Positions 1 through 16,000 of a stretch of 64,000 bases of DNA are shown in pieces. Origin of the DNA: Flaccisagitta enflata. Its lineage: Eukaryota > Chaetognatha > Sagittoidea > Aphragmophora. The stretch covers positions 16,554,001-16,618,000 of the forward strand of contig OZ231128.1 in NCBI GenBank assembly GCA_965153355.1, in the 5' to 3' direction. A program made the position numbers and the translations under genes. Position 1 is the first letter of the stretch. Each line of letters begins with the position of its first letter. The notes beneath the pieces were generated by a model. The model saw nothing but the letters and a program-made list of their open reading frames with translations. It was not told the DNA's origin and made no database searches.

Positions 1-396
1 TGACAAAAAAGCCCGAGAATGTATATATGCAAATACTCAGGTTAGCCCGTCCCCACTTGATATCATTTTTCACCATTTTTCAGGTGTTTGTCACTAAGAT
101 ACCACAACATTTCTTTGAAAACCACTAGAATGTGGATATTTAGGCCTGAGACTCACTTATTTTACAATTTCAAAGTATAGTGTTGTGATTGATTCTGATT
201 AAAACGCCGTCAAGGGCTGTAATATGATGAACTTGACAATTTAGTGGGTACTGTTAGTCCAATGCACTGCTTCTTTTGTCAGAATTTGATAAAACATTGA
301 TGGTGAGGCACTGGGAACCATCCATGCAAAAACCTGAGTCAACACGCTATCATTATATATATTTATATACCATAAATTGCCATTAAAAAGGCATTT

Positions 397-717
<321 letters not shown>

Positions 718-1008
718 GCACCTCATGAAAGAGAAACACTCAAGATTGATTGATGACGAGTTGACTCAAATTTTTGCATGAATGTTTCTCAGTGCTTAAT
801 CTGGTTGGGCAGTTTCTTGGGCAGATTCACCTTAAAAACTGCCAAAAATACCATTGTAACGGCAAATTACGACCTTTGAAACACAGATATGTGAGCACCT
901 CATGCCACAATATCCATTTTCTGGTAGTTCACAAGTGAATGTCATGCTTAATGAGATGGTATCATCGAAAAAACGGTCAAAAATGCACTTCTTACGGCAT
1001 TTTTAAAT

Positions 1009-1815
1009 GATACCCTCTGGTGAATGTGTGTCAGTACCATATTAGCACGAAAGCACAAAAGCACAAAAGTCGCTGTTTTTGAATCGGTCTAATATGTTAA
1101 AACGGTCAAGAATGCCATTTTTACAGCAAATTACGGCATATTACGGCATTTTAAGGCATTTTACGGCAGAAAATGATATCCTATGGTGACGGCTTTACTT
1201 GAATCTTTGTGTGAATGTGAGTCAGTTCCTTTTCAGCATTATCAGACAAGAGTCGCTGTTTTTGAATCAGTTAAATCTGACATAACGGTCCAAAATGCCA
1301 TTTTTACGGCATTTTCCAGCATTTTCCAGCATATACTGATACCCTATGATGACGGCTTGACTGGAATCTTAGTGTGAATATGCGTCAGTGCCATTTCAGC
1401 ATTATCTGACAAGAGTAGCTGTTTTTGAATCAGTTAAATCTGATATAATGGTCAAAAATGCCATTTTTACGGCATTTTACGGCATAAAATGATACCCTAC
1501 GATAACGGCTTTACTTGAATCTAATTGAAAATATGTGTCAGTGCCATTTCAGCATGATCTGACAAGAGTAGCTGTTTTAGAATCAGTTAAATCCGATATA
1601 ACGGTCAAAAACGTCTCTTTTACGGCATTTTACGGCATTTTACGGCACATAACGATACCCTATGGTGACGGCTTTACTTGAATCTCTGCGTGAATGTGTG
1701 TCAGTGCCATGTCAGCATTATCCGACGAGAGTAGCTGTTTCTAAATCAGTTAAATCCGATATAACGGTCAAAAATGCCATTTTTACGGCTTTTTACGGCA
1801 TTTAACGGCATTTTC
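1009..1815. repeat. Minisatellite, about 160-bp unit, five copies
   Basis: GATACCCTATGGTGACGGCT recurs at 1009, 1175, 1338, 1491 and 1654 (spacing 153-166). Units contain short TTACGGCATTT sub-repeats, and a partial copy precedes 1009. Confidence 0.85.
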
Positions 1816-2336
1816 TCGTAAAAATCCCAACAGAATTTTTTGTTTTTTGCATGGATACATTCGTCTACATGTATATAACAGCCCTGCATGGGTGGCGATG
1901 CTAAGGAATTTTTAAAAAGTTACCTCAGTTAAGAAGGGGCGTGCGCAGCTCGTTAGGAGCCTCATATAGCGACCTAGCGACTCAATGTGCAAGAGGCGAT
2001 CGCGACTTTCAGGTCATTCCAAGGAACAATTTGGCCGTTAAATTTCGACTCAACGCGTTGCAAAAGAATATATATATACCAAGATGGAGCTGATTGATTT
2101 CCGAGCAGGCAAAAGAAATAATACAAGGATTTGTCCTAATTCAAAGGAAAATGAATCGTTGAGTGGTGCGATTCATTGCGTTTGCAATTCTCTTTGGTCA
2201 TGCAAATCTATATTGGTACTCAATCTGTCCTCTTGTACCGATATAATAAAAATACCTGCACTGCAGTATGTAAATGAGATATTTTCATAAACTGGGAAGC
2301 AGTCATAGAATATCGATCCCCTACACCTGCCCTGTC
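1816..2336. other. Unique sequence, no gene recognised
   Basis: A 68-codon plus-strand frame at 2084-2290 has no recognisable family and no splice support. Nothing LRR-like was found on the minus strand here. Confidence 0.5.
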
Positions 2337-3181
<845 letters not shown>

Positions 3182-3194
3182 TGTCTTCGCTAAC

Positions 3195-3378
3195 CTTCAA
3201 AGACTTTGGTATCCAAACTTCTGATGAGGTTCTTGGCTATGATGAGGGTTTGCAAAGAGGAGAGACTTTTAAAAGTTCCGCTCTCAATTTCTCTGATGGT
3301 GTTGTTACCCAAATTCAACAATTTGAGACTATTAAGATTTTGAAACATTCCAGAGTTAAGAGATGGAATCCGATTTGC
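3195..3378 (-). CDS. LRR gene, exon 10 (last recognised)
   Basis: Acceptor CTTTCTTCAACGCAG|GCAAAT and donor TTTGAAG|GTTAGC. The exon has 61 codons plus 1 nt: ANRIPSLNSGMF, LKLLNLGNNTIREIESGTF, LQTLIIAKNLIRSLDTKVF. The reading breaks off mid-repeat at the donor, so coding continues elsewhere. Just downstream lies an 845-bp (TTG)n array. No continuing LRR exon was found between it and the left edge. Confidence 0.85.
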
Positions 3379-3944
3379 CTGCGTTGAAGAAAGGAAGAAG
3401 CGTTTAAGAATGGGAAAAAGTCAGCAGCTTGGAGAGCTAAATGATGGTATCAAAAAATTTCGGAAAAAATTTCTAAGACGATACAGATCTTTTGTTTCTT
3501 TCGGGTTTCCCCGCTTGGGCGAAGCTTTAATTCAAGTAGATTTGGGTTGAAATGTATAAAACCCAGCCCTCACCTAGCCCTTACGCTAGCCCTAACCCTA
3601 ACCCTAACCCTAAAACAACCCCCAACCCCAACCTTAACCCTAACCCTACCCCTAACCCTAAATAAAAAAACCGCTTAGAAAGTTAGTAAAATAAAAGACA
3701 TCACCGAATTCGAAAACAGTACCAAAATTTCATCCATTCATTCATTCATTCATTCATTCATTCATTCATTCATTCATTCATTCATCCATTCATTCATTCA
3801 TTCATTCATTCATTCGTTCATTCATTAATCCATGATAAAATAAAAGTCGGGTGTAAAAAGCTCATTAATCCATTCATTCTTGCAATCATTAATTCATTCA
3901 TTCATTTAATCATTTATTCATTCCTTCATTCATTCATTCATTCA

Positions 3945-3993
<49 letters not shown>

Positions 3994-4248
3994 TCATTCA
4001 TTCATTCATTCATTCATTCATTCATTCATTCATTCATTCATTCCTTCCTTCATTCATTCATTCATTCATTCATTCATTCATTCAATCATCCTTTTTGGGC
4101 AGCGGCCCCAAAGTCAGCAGCTTGGAGACTTATATGATGATATCAAAAAATTTCATCCATTCATTCATTCATTCATTCATTCATTCATTAGTTCATTTAT
4201 TCATTCATTCATTCATTCATTCATTCATTCATTCATTCATTCAATCAT

Positions 4249-4312
<64 letters not shown>

Positions 4313-5134
4313 TTTTTCTTTCTTTCTTTCTTTCATTCATTCATTCATTCATTCATTCTTACATTCATCCCTTCATTCATTCATTTATTCATTCATTCAT
4401 TCATTCATTCATTCATTCAATCATCCTTTTGGGCAGCGGCCCCAAAGGGCCGATGTCTTTTAGGACACAGAGGTGAATTTCCAGATATCCATCCGTACGT
4501 CTGTACGTCCGTCTATCCCCCCCCCAGGCCCCTCTCAGGCCCCAAATCAGCCCTCTCAGGCCCCAAATCAGTCCTCTTAGGCCCATAAACAGTCCTCTCA
4601 GGCCCAACAATCAGCCCTCTCAGGCCCAAAATCAGCCCTTTCAGGTCCTAAATTAGCTCTTTCAAGCCCAAAATCAGGCCACAAAGGCCCTAAATAAGCC
4701 TTGTCAGACCCAAAATCAATCATTTCAGGTTTAAAATCAACCCTCTCAAACCTAAAATCTGTCTCAATACAGCCCTCAAAATAACCCTCTCAGGTTTCTA
4801 ATTTGCCTTCATCCCTCATCTCATCACTGTGCTCCAATCAATTAAATCAGTCCTCAAATGTGCCCTTTGAGGCCGCTGCCCTGCTCCCACTCAACTTTTT
4901 CAGCTGATCGGGCACCGCTGACTATGTGCGTTCCTTGGATGACCAGTTTCAACCATCTTTACCTGCAAGAAAAGCCACGAAAGTGCGTTTCTCGAGGCCA
5001 AATTGGCGACTACAAAAGCGTCTTCATCCATTTCCCAAATCGCGTTGTCGTTCAACTTAACTTCCGTTAAATACTCCAAACCCCAAAACAAATGACGCCG
5101 AACCTAAAAGGAAGAGTGGTTGTTGTGGTTGTGG

Positions 5135-5199
<65 letters not shown>

Positions 5200-5538
5200 A
5201 TTGTTGTTGTTGTTGTTGATGTCGTCGTTGTCGTCGACGCCGTCGTTGTAGTTTTTGTTTTTGTTTTTGTTTTTGTTTTTGTTTTTGTTTTTGTTTTTGT
5301 TTTTGTTTTTGTTTTTGTTTTTGTTTTTGTTTTAACTTTTTCCTAGTATGTTGACTTACTTTGGTGATGAAATTGTGTGAGAGATCGAGAGTAGTCAATC
5401 TTTTGCAATGGTGAAATGTTTTTGTTGGCAAATCTGAGATTCGATTTTGACTAAGAGCCAAAACTCTCAACTGTCTCATGGCAGGATCCAGCATCGCTTC
5501 AATATGCTCCAACATGTTACCACTCAAATACAGCTCCT

Positions 5539-5625
<87 letters not shown>

Positions 5626-5975
5626 TAGAGACACAGAGGATAAGTAAAAATAGAGGCGGTAAAGCTAAATCATGAATTGAGAATGATTAAACTCGTCATT
5701 TCTGACAATGAAGATGAAATAACAAACAAAAGATGACGTGATGAGGACACCTTATCACGTAAGACCATTTGCAATGCAAAGCATTTCCTCTCAGTTTTAC
5801 CTCGAGGAATTTCATGTGAGCGAAGGTTCTGGATTCAATTTTCAAAAGTTGATTGTCAGTAAAATCCAAAACTTGAAGTTTTTCGTTGAACCAAAAAACG
5901 TCGCTTTCTAATTTGGAAATCATGTTCGCGCCGAAATGAGCTGAAGGAATTGGAAGAGAGGAGATTGTCATCATT

Positions 5976-6061
<86 letters not shown>

Positions 6062-6068
6062 TATCATT

Positions 6069-6117
<49 letters not shown>

Positions 6118-6930
6118 ATATCATCACTACCATCATCTACACCTTGTTTAAGATGTGCAAGAGGCATCATGGTGGGCAATGTCAGTTCTTTGATGAAGTT
6201 TTGACGCATCGAAAGAACCTGTATAATGAAGACTTTTATGAAAACTTTCCAACTCAGAAACAAAACTCACGAAAGGAACAAACGGGGTAAGGAATAAGGA
6301 GATTGTACCGATGTCATGTGCAAGCAAGCATGCGTGCGGCCGCGGGATAGGGACAGTGACGATGAAAGAAGCTAACCAGGTATTTGGGCATGGACAGTGA
6401 CGCATCAAACCCTGTAGATATTATGGACCAAACAAAGGACCAACCGGCAGACCAACGGACCGACAGAGCGGGTTGTTAATAAAGTCGGATGCAGGCGACA
6501 AAAACGCTATATTTCCGAAATGATGGGTGGTTATCACTTATCCTTAATTTTTAGTGTATCTCCTGGCATAGTTGACAAAGCTACAAATGGTGCCAGAACT
6601 TCTGGCACCGTTTTTAGCCATCTTATGACCCATGATTGAATATGTCTTTGATAAAACAGGTTCAGAGAACAATTCTTAAGATGTTTATGAATATAAAAAT
6701 GAACCAAAACCGTCTTGATTGTTTTCTTACTTGCAAAGAGGAGAGAGTCATGAACCATTCAGGACGGATTCTCTTCAACGAGTTGGAATCCAAATTCAAC
6801 TCAGTCAGGTCCCTAAAAAAATAGTGAAATAGGTTACATGACAGGTAAAAATGTCATTGATATGTCATGATTGTCCTGGCTCTGTCTGTCTGTCTCTATC
6901 TGAATGTGTCTGTCTGACTGTCTTTCAGCT

Positions 6931-6988
<58 letters not shown>

Positions 6989-7015
6989 TGTCTGTCTGTC
7001 TGTCTGTCTATCCGT

Positions 7016-7092
<77 letters not shown>

Positions 7093-10000
7093 CGCTTTGC
7101 TCTCTCTCCCTCCGCTTTGCTATCCACAGTGGGCCTTAATTAGATATGGGTTCAAAAAAATCCTCAGCAGTAGTGACTTGTATGAATAGGTATAATTTAT
7201 AGTGAAGAATTGATATTGACCCTTAAAAAAAAATTTCCCTTGAAAGTTTTCGCAAAAATCACTAAAATATGTCCATTTTCTTTTATATTTATACATAGAT
7301 CTCAATGATCCATCAATTTTGAAATTCTGATTCCAGTTTCATATTCCTGGTAAAATTTCCAATCATTTGATAGGTCACACTATATACTTTCATGTAAGAA
7401 TAAAATTTTCATATTTTAGGCCACCGTTGCATTTTTGTAACGGTGACATAGAAAATGAAAATTTTATTTTTACATGAAAGTATATAGTGTGACCTATCAA
7501 ACGATTAGAAATTTTACCAGGAATATGAATCTTGAATCAGAATTTCAAAATTAATAGATCATTGAGATCTATCCAGATTTATATAAGAAAATGGATACAT
7601 TTTAGTGATTTTTGCTAAAACTTTCAAGGGAATTTTTTTTTTAAAGGTCAATATCGATTTGTCACTATAAAATGTACCTATTTATACTAGTCACTACTGC
7701 TGAGGATTTTTTTGAACCCATATCCAATTAAGGCCCACTGTGATATCTTCACGTCTTCTCAAAGTCATGAACTTTGGCCCTTTGCTTTACCTCAGGTAGT
7801 AGAATATTTCATGAGGCAGTTCTTCCAAGTTGTTGTGTGAAAGATCAAGTTTGGTCAACAGTTTCAGGGGAGAAAACAAATCCACATGCAAACGGCGAAG
7901 TTTGTTCTTTTTCAAGATCAGAACCTGTGTTCAAAAGCGTGGAAATATTATCAATGAAGCTTAAAATAAAAGGACCACGAAAAAATCAAGATACCACCAG
8001 TTATTAGCGAATTACAATAAACAATCAACGGCATTCTGTTGTAGCCAATGTAGAAAGTAAAACAAGGCAGATTGAAGCGTTCAGAATGAAGGATCAAAGA
8101 ATGAGTATCCGTTATGTGCGGAATTTCGTTAAAAGCGGGTCCGCTAGAGCGGGGTCCAACTTCAATAACAAATGATTTTTCACTCTACCTTGGCTTTTGG
8201 AACGTCTCGGAATATTTTCCTGGGCAAATCTCGAAGTTGATTATCAGATAAATCCAAAGTCGTCAAATGCGAGAGTCCGTGCAAAATACCAACGTGGAGC
8301 ACCTGCAAATGACAAAAGATTATGAAAATAGGTGGAAACATTTTTGTCTCTATTTGTCTAATTGTAGACGTAGTTAGGTTTGTAATTGTAGCAGACATAC
8401 AGATTTTTCAGATCTTCCAGGAAGCACAAATCTTTTTTACATAATACAGTATTGTCAAGAAAGCGTATTGTTTGTCAATAATTAAGGATAGTTGTGAGCA
8501 AACACCATTAAAAGCTTGCAGGGCTTTCATCCTTTTCAAATTGGAGAATTCTGGGTTCCGTTCGTGGGGCAACTGTTTCAATTAACTTTAAGACTCCGAC
8601 ACGTTTGAAAATACGAAGGTGGTAGAAACCATCACTCTTGGAGGCAGACAGCCCTGAGTTCCGGCTCACTCCACTACCGCTAAATCAAGTGCAAATGTGC
8701 AATGTAGTTGAATATGAAGTCGAAGTCATTTCAGAAGAGAAAATGTTTTTCGGGGCACTATTATATACATCGTAAACATCTCCTTGTAAATACTACAAGA
8801 CAAGTTAAGTCAAGACGATTTATCTCTGCGCGTGGAAAGTTTTCATATTGTCTCTTTGCTTCGTTAGAGCAGCATATTGATGATAAGCTTTAACTTCAAT
8901 TGGGTGAAGCTCAGATGTTTCTCATTTTTGAAAACAGAAATCCTAAAACTCCATTATGCAAATTAGGCTATGGATGATAAAATTGCTTCGATCGCTATCC
9001 AACCTTTTTTCATTTCTGGTTTCCTTCACTTTTAACTTTCTTAACAGCTCACTCCCAACTCCCAAGGAACGGCGCTGTGCGCTGTCCCCACGTCAGCCTC
9101 CTTACTGCCAACTGAAAGAGCCTCTTAAAGCGCAGCCTCTTATAGCGGAGCTTGCTACCAAAAACATTCATTTATTCCATCAGAATGATTATAATTTGAA
9201 TAATGGAGATGACGATGACGATGAAGATTAAGCAACATGTATGTACCGGGTCTTCAATCTCGACTGGGAAAAAGTATCAAGCTTTTACCCTCAGATGCTT
9301 CATCTCAATGACTTGGAATTAATTTTTCTATGGCATTCTGTGTTTGACGTTTTCTGTGTCAAAATTTCATTGGTCTGGGTCAAATATTTTGTCAACAACA
9401 TCAATTTGAAGTAAAACGAGTATTCATGGCTGAAGCTCAATTTATCCCTTTTTCATCAAAATCATTTTTCTCATATTTCCTCTTTTTTGATCAGTTTGCG
9501 CTGCAAATGTCTAAATAGTCATGAAGTAAGGTTGTATTGCAAAATTTGTTAAAAATATATCTTCTATCAAGACCAATCTGACATTTGTTGCTCAATCCAA
9601 TGAGAAGTATGAGCAAACCAAAGAAAAACAATTTTGATGAATCAAGGCTAAATTGAGCTTCATCTGAAAATGCTTCTTTTACTTTAAATCGATGTTGTGG
9701 ACAAAATATTTGACCCAGACCAATGAAATTTTGTCACAAAAAACGTCAAACATAGTACTACAAAGAAAAATTAATTCCAGGTGTTAGAAATGTATGTCCG
9801 TCCGTCTATTAAGTATGAGTGCATTTGTTTCTTTTGCGTGCTTTTGGTTTTTCTTCTTTTCCTGTTATTCAATGCCGGCGTCTTTTGTTTCTCGCCATTT
9901 TTTATATTGGACGCTAGATGGGTAACCATATGGTTGCGCCTTGTATTTTGTGCCATTTGTTTTTATTACGTAGGCAAACATACGTAACTCGTCTTTCGTA

Positions 10001-13000
10001 TCATCCAATTTTGGATTGATTGATTTTATTATTTACGGCATTGCTTCTTAAAGTGATTGATTGATTTTTCGTGATCGATTGAATGCGCCCTTGGAATTCA
10101 CTAATTTCAATAATCTCTCATCTTTTTATTGCAGATAAACTTATGAACGGACAATTAACGTTAGTTTGACATCGACAGACTGTGGGTTGAAACCAACGAA
10201 AGTGGGCCTAAAAGTAAGTTTTATAGACGCGTCTTTGCTTTTATTAACGTTGTTTTTATCTTGTCTTCCGGTCTGTTATTTTTGTCTTTTGCCCTTTTGC
10301 ATTTTTATCGCCGGATTTTAGTATGGTTTTATCGCTTGCCCGATCAGCTTGCTATAGGGATGATATGGATGAATTTAATGGGATGGGCCGGGGCAGGGGC
10401 AGGTATTATCAGGTGGCATGGGCTCTGAAGAAGATGAACATGTTGTCATGTGCTGTTTCTGTCCTTTATTGTGTCCTATCTCGATTTCATGTTATCTTTT
10501 GCGTTTGCTGATCACCATTAACGCCCACTTTCCCTTTCATTTTTTCCCCTCTCTTCAGTTGTTGAAATTTTTTTTATGGAATAAACGAGACGATCGCCTT
10601 CCTATTTTCCAATCGGCCAACTTTCTTTCACCACAAGTCGTCAGTCAGATAGACGCTCATAGACAGTGCCAGTTGAAACTCGTGGGCGTAATTTATATTT
10701 CAACAATTTAAAAACGACTCGACTCTTTACATCTTGACCTCCGAATACGAAATTGGACAATGGCGGCCGCGCGTAACGACGACACCGTCTCGACTACTTC
10801 AACGTCATCTCGTGTATCTCACTTCGGTTTGAATCAGTGTCCGAGTCGGATCGTTTGCGCGCGATGAGAAACGACATCACGGCGGAGATGGAAGGATGCC
10901 GGCGCCAACGACGCCGTTGCCGCTTACGCCGAAGGATCGAATGATTTCGACGACGCCGCATGTGAATCAGATGGCGCTCGACATGGCCTTCGGGATATGG
11001 TCTACGACTTTATATCATACGCAAGGCAAATGGCGCTCGACTCGATGCCCGGCGACCCTCTTCGATTCGCGGCGTCCACTCTGCGTCGAATCCGGCGCGA
11101 ATGGAACTCCATGCGTTTCTTCGATCGTGAAAACTATCCAGAGGGTTTTCCTTCCAACGCCGACATCGTTAACGCAATGCACAATGACATTGGGAATCGT
11201 AAAAGACCCGTCAATGAATTCTCATGGAACAGTCTCCCAACTGACACTCATGCCGCCCGTGACAATGTGACTGGCGCTCCAACACCAAGGATGCGAACGT
11301 CTTCGCCAAACCCCGACGGATCCGAGTATCTACCACTTCCGGCCCCGCGACATGGTGCGCAATCTCCAACTGGCGGTCAATTTTTAAATCTGCCGCCGAT
11401 CCAAAGAGGAGATGCCGTCAATCAGTGGGTCTCGGATTTGGTCTCGGAAATTGAACCTGCGCGTGCGTCTCCGATGGAGCAAGCTGACGACATGCTTGCG
11501 GATCTCGACGACGCCGATGCTCTTGCAAGAGGTCGTGGGATTATCAACGGACTGACGCCGCAGGAGAGGGCGAAGCGACGCTTCGTCAACAGGAGTGCGG
11601 AGAGAGACAGATGGAGGAGGAAATGCGACAAGGCCGGCGGCTGATAGATGATTTGCAGCAGCAACAACGGGAGGAGGAGCAGCGACAGCAACAGGAGCAA
11701 CAGCAGCAGCATCAATTGCAGATGCAGCAGCAGCAACTCCAACAGCAACGTCAACTCCACCGACCACAGGAGCAGCAGCAAACGACAGCTCAACGGCAGC
11801 AGCAAGAGCTGTTGCAGCAGCAGCAGTTGCAGCAACTTCAACAATTTCGTCAACAAGACCAACAACAACGTCAAGTCTTGCAGCCGGCGCCACAACATGT
11901 GGTTCAACAACAGCAACAACACGAGCAGCAGCAGCAGCAACAACAGCAACAACAACAAGGGCTGCAACAACATCAACCGGTTATGCAGCCGCATGAACAA
12001 CAACAACAGCGGCAAAATAATGAAGATGAACGTATGCAACAGCAACTGCAGCAGCAACAGCAACCTTCCGCCGCGATCCCAGCAGTGGTAGTGGATCCTC
12101 CAGCGTCAAATAACCATCCTGTCGAAAGCATGAGCGTCAGTGAAGAAACAGAAGAAGAGAGACAGCGACGCCTTGCAGAACAACGTCTGCGCATGATGGC
12201 TGAAGGTGAAGGTGGTGGTGCAGCAACAGCTCCAAAGGCGCCGATCGCGGTGCCATTGGGATTCCAACAGCGGCTCATCACAAGAAGACAAAGAGTTGTA
12301 CGACAGAATGTGTAACTTCGCCAGCAGCAGCAACGAGATGAAGATAGAAGAGCAGGAGTATTCAATAATGCGGCAGAAATGCGAAAGCACTGGAATAGCC
12401 TGAACGACGGCGGCATTGGTGGGCTTTAGAGCAGCGGGATGTGAAGCTTAGACAACTGTCTGAGCTGGACAAGCAGCAGCCGCAGCATCCGCCAAAAGAC
12501 CGTCGATCTATCTTCAGAAATTTCAATCCGGGATTGTTCAATTCGAACTTACAGCAACGTCATGTGCAGTCAGTGGAAACGTCCGTCAAGCAGCCGATGC
12601 AGCAGCAGCAACAGTTGGAGCAGCAGCAGCAGCAAGGACAGCGTCAGCGTCAACTGCAGCAGCAGAATGAACAGCAACAGCATCCTGACCAGCAACAGCA
12701 GCTTCAACATCAACAGTGGCAGCAGCAACGGCTTCAACAACTGCAACAGCATCAGGATCAGCATCACCAAACCCCAGCAGCAACGATTCTCCCTACCGCA
12801 CCGGAAGTGATCTTCGAGAAGCAGATTGGTTCTGCTAGAAGGGAGACTGAACTTCCCCGTCAAGAGGAAAAGGTCTTCAACACAGCCGGAAGCGGAGGTG
12901 ATGCAACGGAGGCGATGCGCAGGAGGCAGAAGCAGGAGGCCGCTGACGCGAAGTTGGCACAGCAGCTGCAAGATAAGGAGAGAAGAAAAGTCGCTCCCAA

Positions 13001-16000
13001 GAAGGCAATGAGTGGATTGCAGCCGAAGGCGCCAAAAGTAGCGCAAGCGCCTCTAGCAACGCCTCAAGCGGAAGTCATCCAGCAGAATCAACGTTTGCAG
13101 CAGGAAGTGGATAGTTTGAAGATGCAGATTCAGCAGAGAGACTTTGACCTTGCCGCAGCGAGAGAAGAAGAGAAACAACGTAAAGAAGAACAACAACAGC
13201 GACAGTACGTCCGCCAAGATTTTGATGCTCCCCGATTCCATCAAGATGATCGTCAACAACAAATGAATCAGCAGGAAGAAGTTGGGTGGAGTGTGAAAAC
13301 TACCAAAAAGAGATCTCCGGTCAAGGTCGGGGGTCAATACGCGTTCACCCAACAGGCCCCAGCGTATCATCAGGTGGAGCTTCATCAAGTAGCTCGTCAA
13401 CCGGAAGTCCATGTACAGATGCCCAACAATCCGGCTCTGGACATGTTCCTGGAGAGGGCGGCGTACAACGATTATATGCGAGCAAGGGAGGTCGGCCTCA
13501 AAGCATTGGAGAGAGCAAGACCTGAGAAGCCTCTGCAGGAGCTTTCATCCACCGATTTCATGATGTGGAAGAGGAAGTTCAAAGATGCTGAAAAGCATGA
13601 AGGCTTGACGCAAATGGACATTTTATTGGAATTGCCTAAGTGGTTTGCTGGTCCGGCAAAGGAGATCATTGAAACTGCGACGATTGATGCAACTGAAGCG
13701 ACAGCAAGAGGAGAGATTGACGACGCCTTCGCAAAAATGGACGTCGTCTTTATGGCAAGGCGCTGCAACATTGCGGCGCTGTTCAACGAAATCGTCGCGG
13801 AGGCAAGGATCCAGTCGGCCGACCATGCAAGGCATTTCAATTTGTCTGCAAGGTTGCAAAAGGCAAAGAAGATTGCGAGGACCTGTGGAGAAGTGCAACA
13901 CTGCTATCGTGACGAGCTGCTGCAGGAAATCCTCAATAAGAGGGTCCCTCATCTTGCAGATAAATTTTGGGAAAAGCAACATGAAGCAACCCAGAAAGGA
14001 CAGTCATTTTCATTCGACAACTTGGTCAACATGATTGAGACATGGGCGGTGATTCAGCGCAACAAAGGTGCAAGCTGCAAAACAGCGTCAGTGGCAGCAG
14101 TCGCAACGACAGAAAAAGAGGCGCCATCATCATACGAGGATGCTTTGACCAATGGCAAGCAAAAGATGCAGTCGACGGACCGCTGCAACGTCTGCAGTGG
14201 AATGCATCAAACAGAAGAATGTCATCAGCTGTTAGAGTTGGAAGTGGACGCGAGAGTTCAAAAGATCATGTCTCGTCGTCTTTGCTTCCACTGCCTCGCG
14301 CCAGGACACAACGCCAAAGGATGTGCAAACAGACCAACTTGCCAGATCTGCAAGAAGCGGCACACAACAATTCTCCACGGGCGCACCTACAAGAAAGAGG
14401 AAAAGGAAGAGAAGAAAGGAGAGAATAAGCAGGGAAATAAAGTACCGCTGGCTCCCTTCAACAAGTCAGAGGATGCGGCTGCAGTAGCACCAACAGCTCC
14501 GTCGACGGCGGAGGCAGCCAATCCTACGGAAGTGATCTCTTCGAACGTCACGGCATGACTGGCGGCGACGGCAACGTCGCGGTCCGTCTCTTCATTCGAC
14601 GACGTTGTCCGTCCGATTGTTCCAGTGACTATCATAAACAATTCTTCGGGTGTGCAGAGGACGATATACGCTATGATCGACTCAGGCGCTGATCGCGACG
14701 TGATCAGTACCAATGTTATTCGCAGTCTTCTGATTCCGACAAAAACAGTGCAAATGACGGTGGTTACGGTGGGAAATCATGTTGTTGAGGATCGTTTCAT
14801 CGCATCATTCACCAGTCGGTCGACGAAGAATATGTCGTCGACATCAACGACGCGTTGGTGGGTGATTTGTTGACGAGTGAACGCGACATTCCTCCTTTTC
14901 TCCGCGACCTATCCGACCAACCTCACATCAGAGATATAAAGTTTCCAGAGGCAGAAGGCGGTGTTATGATGATCATCGGAGCGGCGCATGCGGATGCCGC
15001 CGTCGCTCAGGAAGTCCGCCGAGGGCCTTCAGGATCCTTGACTTGCTTCAGATGTTTATTCGGTTGGACTGTATGTGGAAAAACGGGGAAGAGGGGGCGA
15101 GATTTTGCATCGATCAACGCCATCGCAACGGATGATCGCGTCCTCTACGACAGCATCGATCGCATCCTCGACAATCGCGTCCTCAACAGCAACATCGACC
15201 GCATCTTCTACCATGACTTTACATCACCAATCGTCTCGCAAGAGGAGATGGGCGATTCCCTTGAAAACATCAGAGCGTGCAAAATGTTAGAGGAAAAGAC
15301 ATACTTTTGCCCAATTGCAGCAAAGAATCTTCTTCCTAAACCGGAAGTGACGCAAGACGTCTTGGAGCGCGCAATCAGCTCGTCAAGTCAATGCAGCGGC
15401 AACATTATTCCGACGTTTTCGAACAATTGGAGTTGGGAAAAGCCTTTAAGCCAGGAAGCCGTCGTGTCTTTGTCATCAAGAACAAGGAGGTGCTAAAGTT
15501 GAACCCTTTGTCGATGACGACGGCATCTTCGCGTCGGCAGCCGATTGAGAATGCCGACATCGCACATGACGCTAAATTTCCCTTCATCCTTCCGCCAAAA
15601 GACGAGGATGTGAAATCATTAATTCGCCATTATCATCATAATGATTTTCACGCGGGTGCAAAGCATACATTGTGCCAATTACGCCAATTTGTGTGGATTA
15701 CAGAAGGTCTTCAGGCTGTCAAGAGCGTCGCCAACACGTGCTTCAGATGCCAGAAGAACTTTAAAAAGAACGCGAATCAGCGAATGGCTAATCTTCCATC
15801 AAATCGCATCAATCCTGCACCTGTTTTTACAGAGACCGGATTGGATATGTTAGCCGATGCGATGGTAAATGCAATCATCCGCTTTGCAGCAAGGCGCCCA
15901 GGAATCAACCGATTCACTTTAGACTGTGGAACTAATCTAGTCATCGGTCTCTTCAAGCGCCATTTTGCTTCCATCTCTACTGGCGCTATCCTTCACGTCG

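Noticed and set aside
2240-2300. Short minus-strand acceptor-donor pair after the TTG array as LRR exon 11
   Set aside because: Phase does not give an LRR sequence and the segment is only 36 nt.
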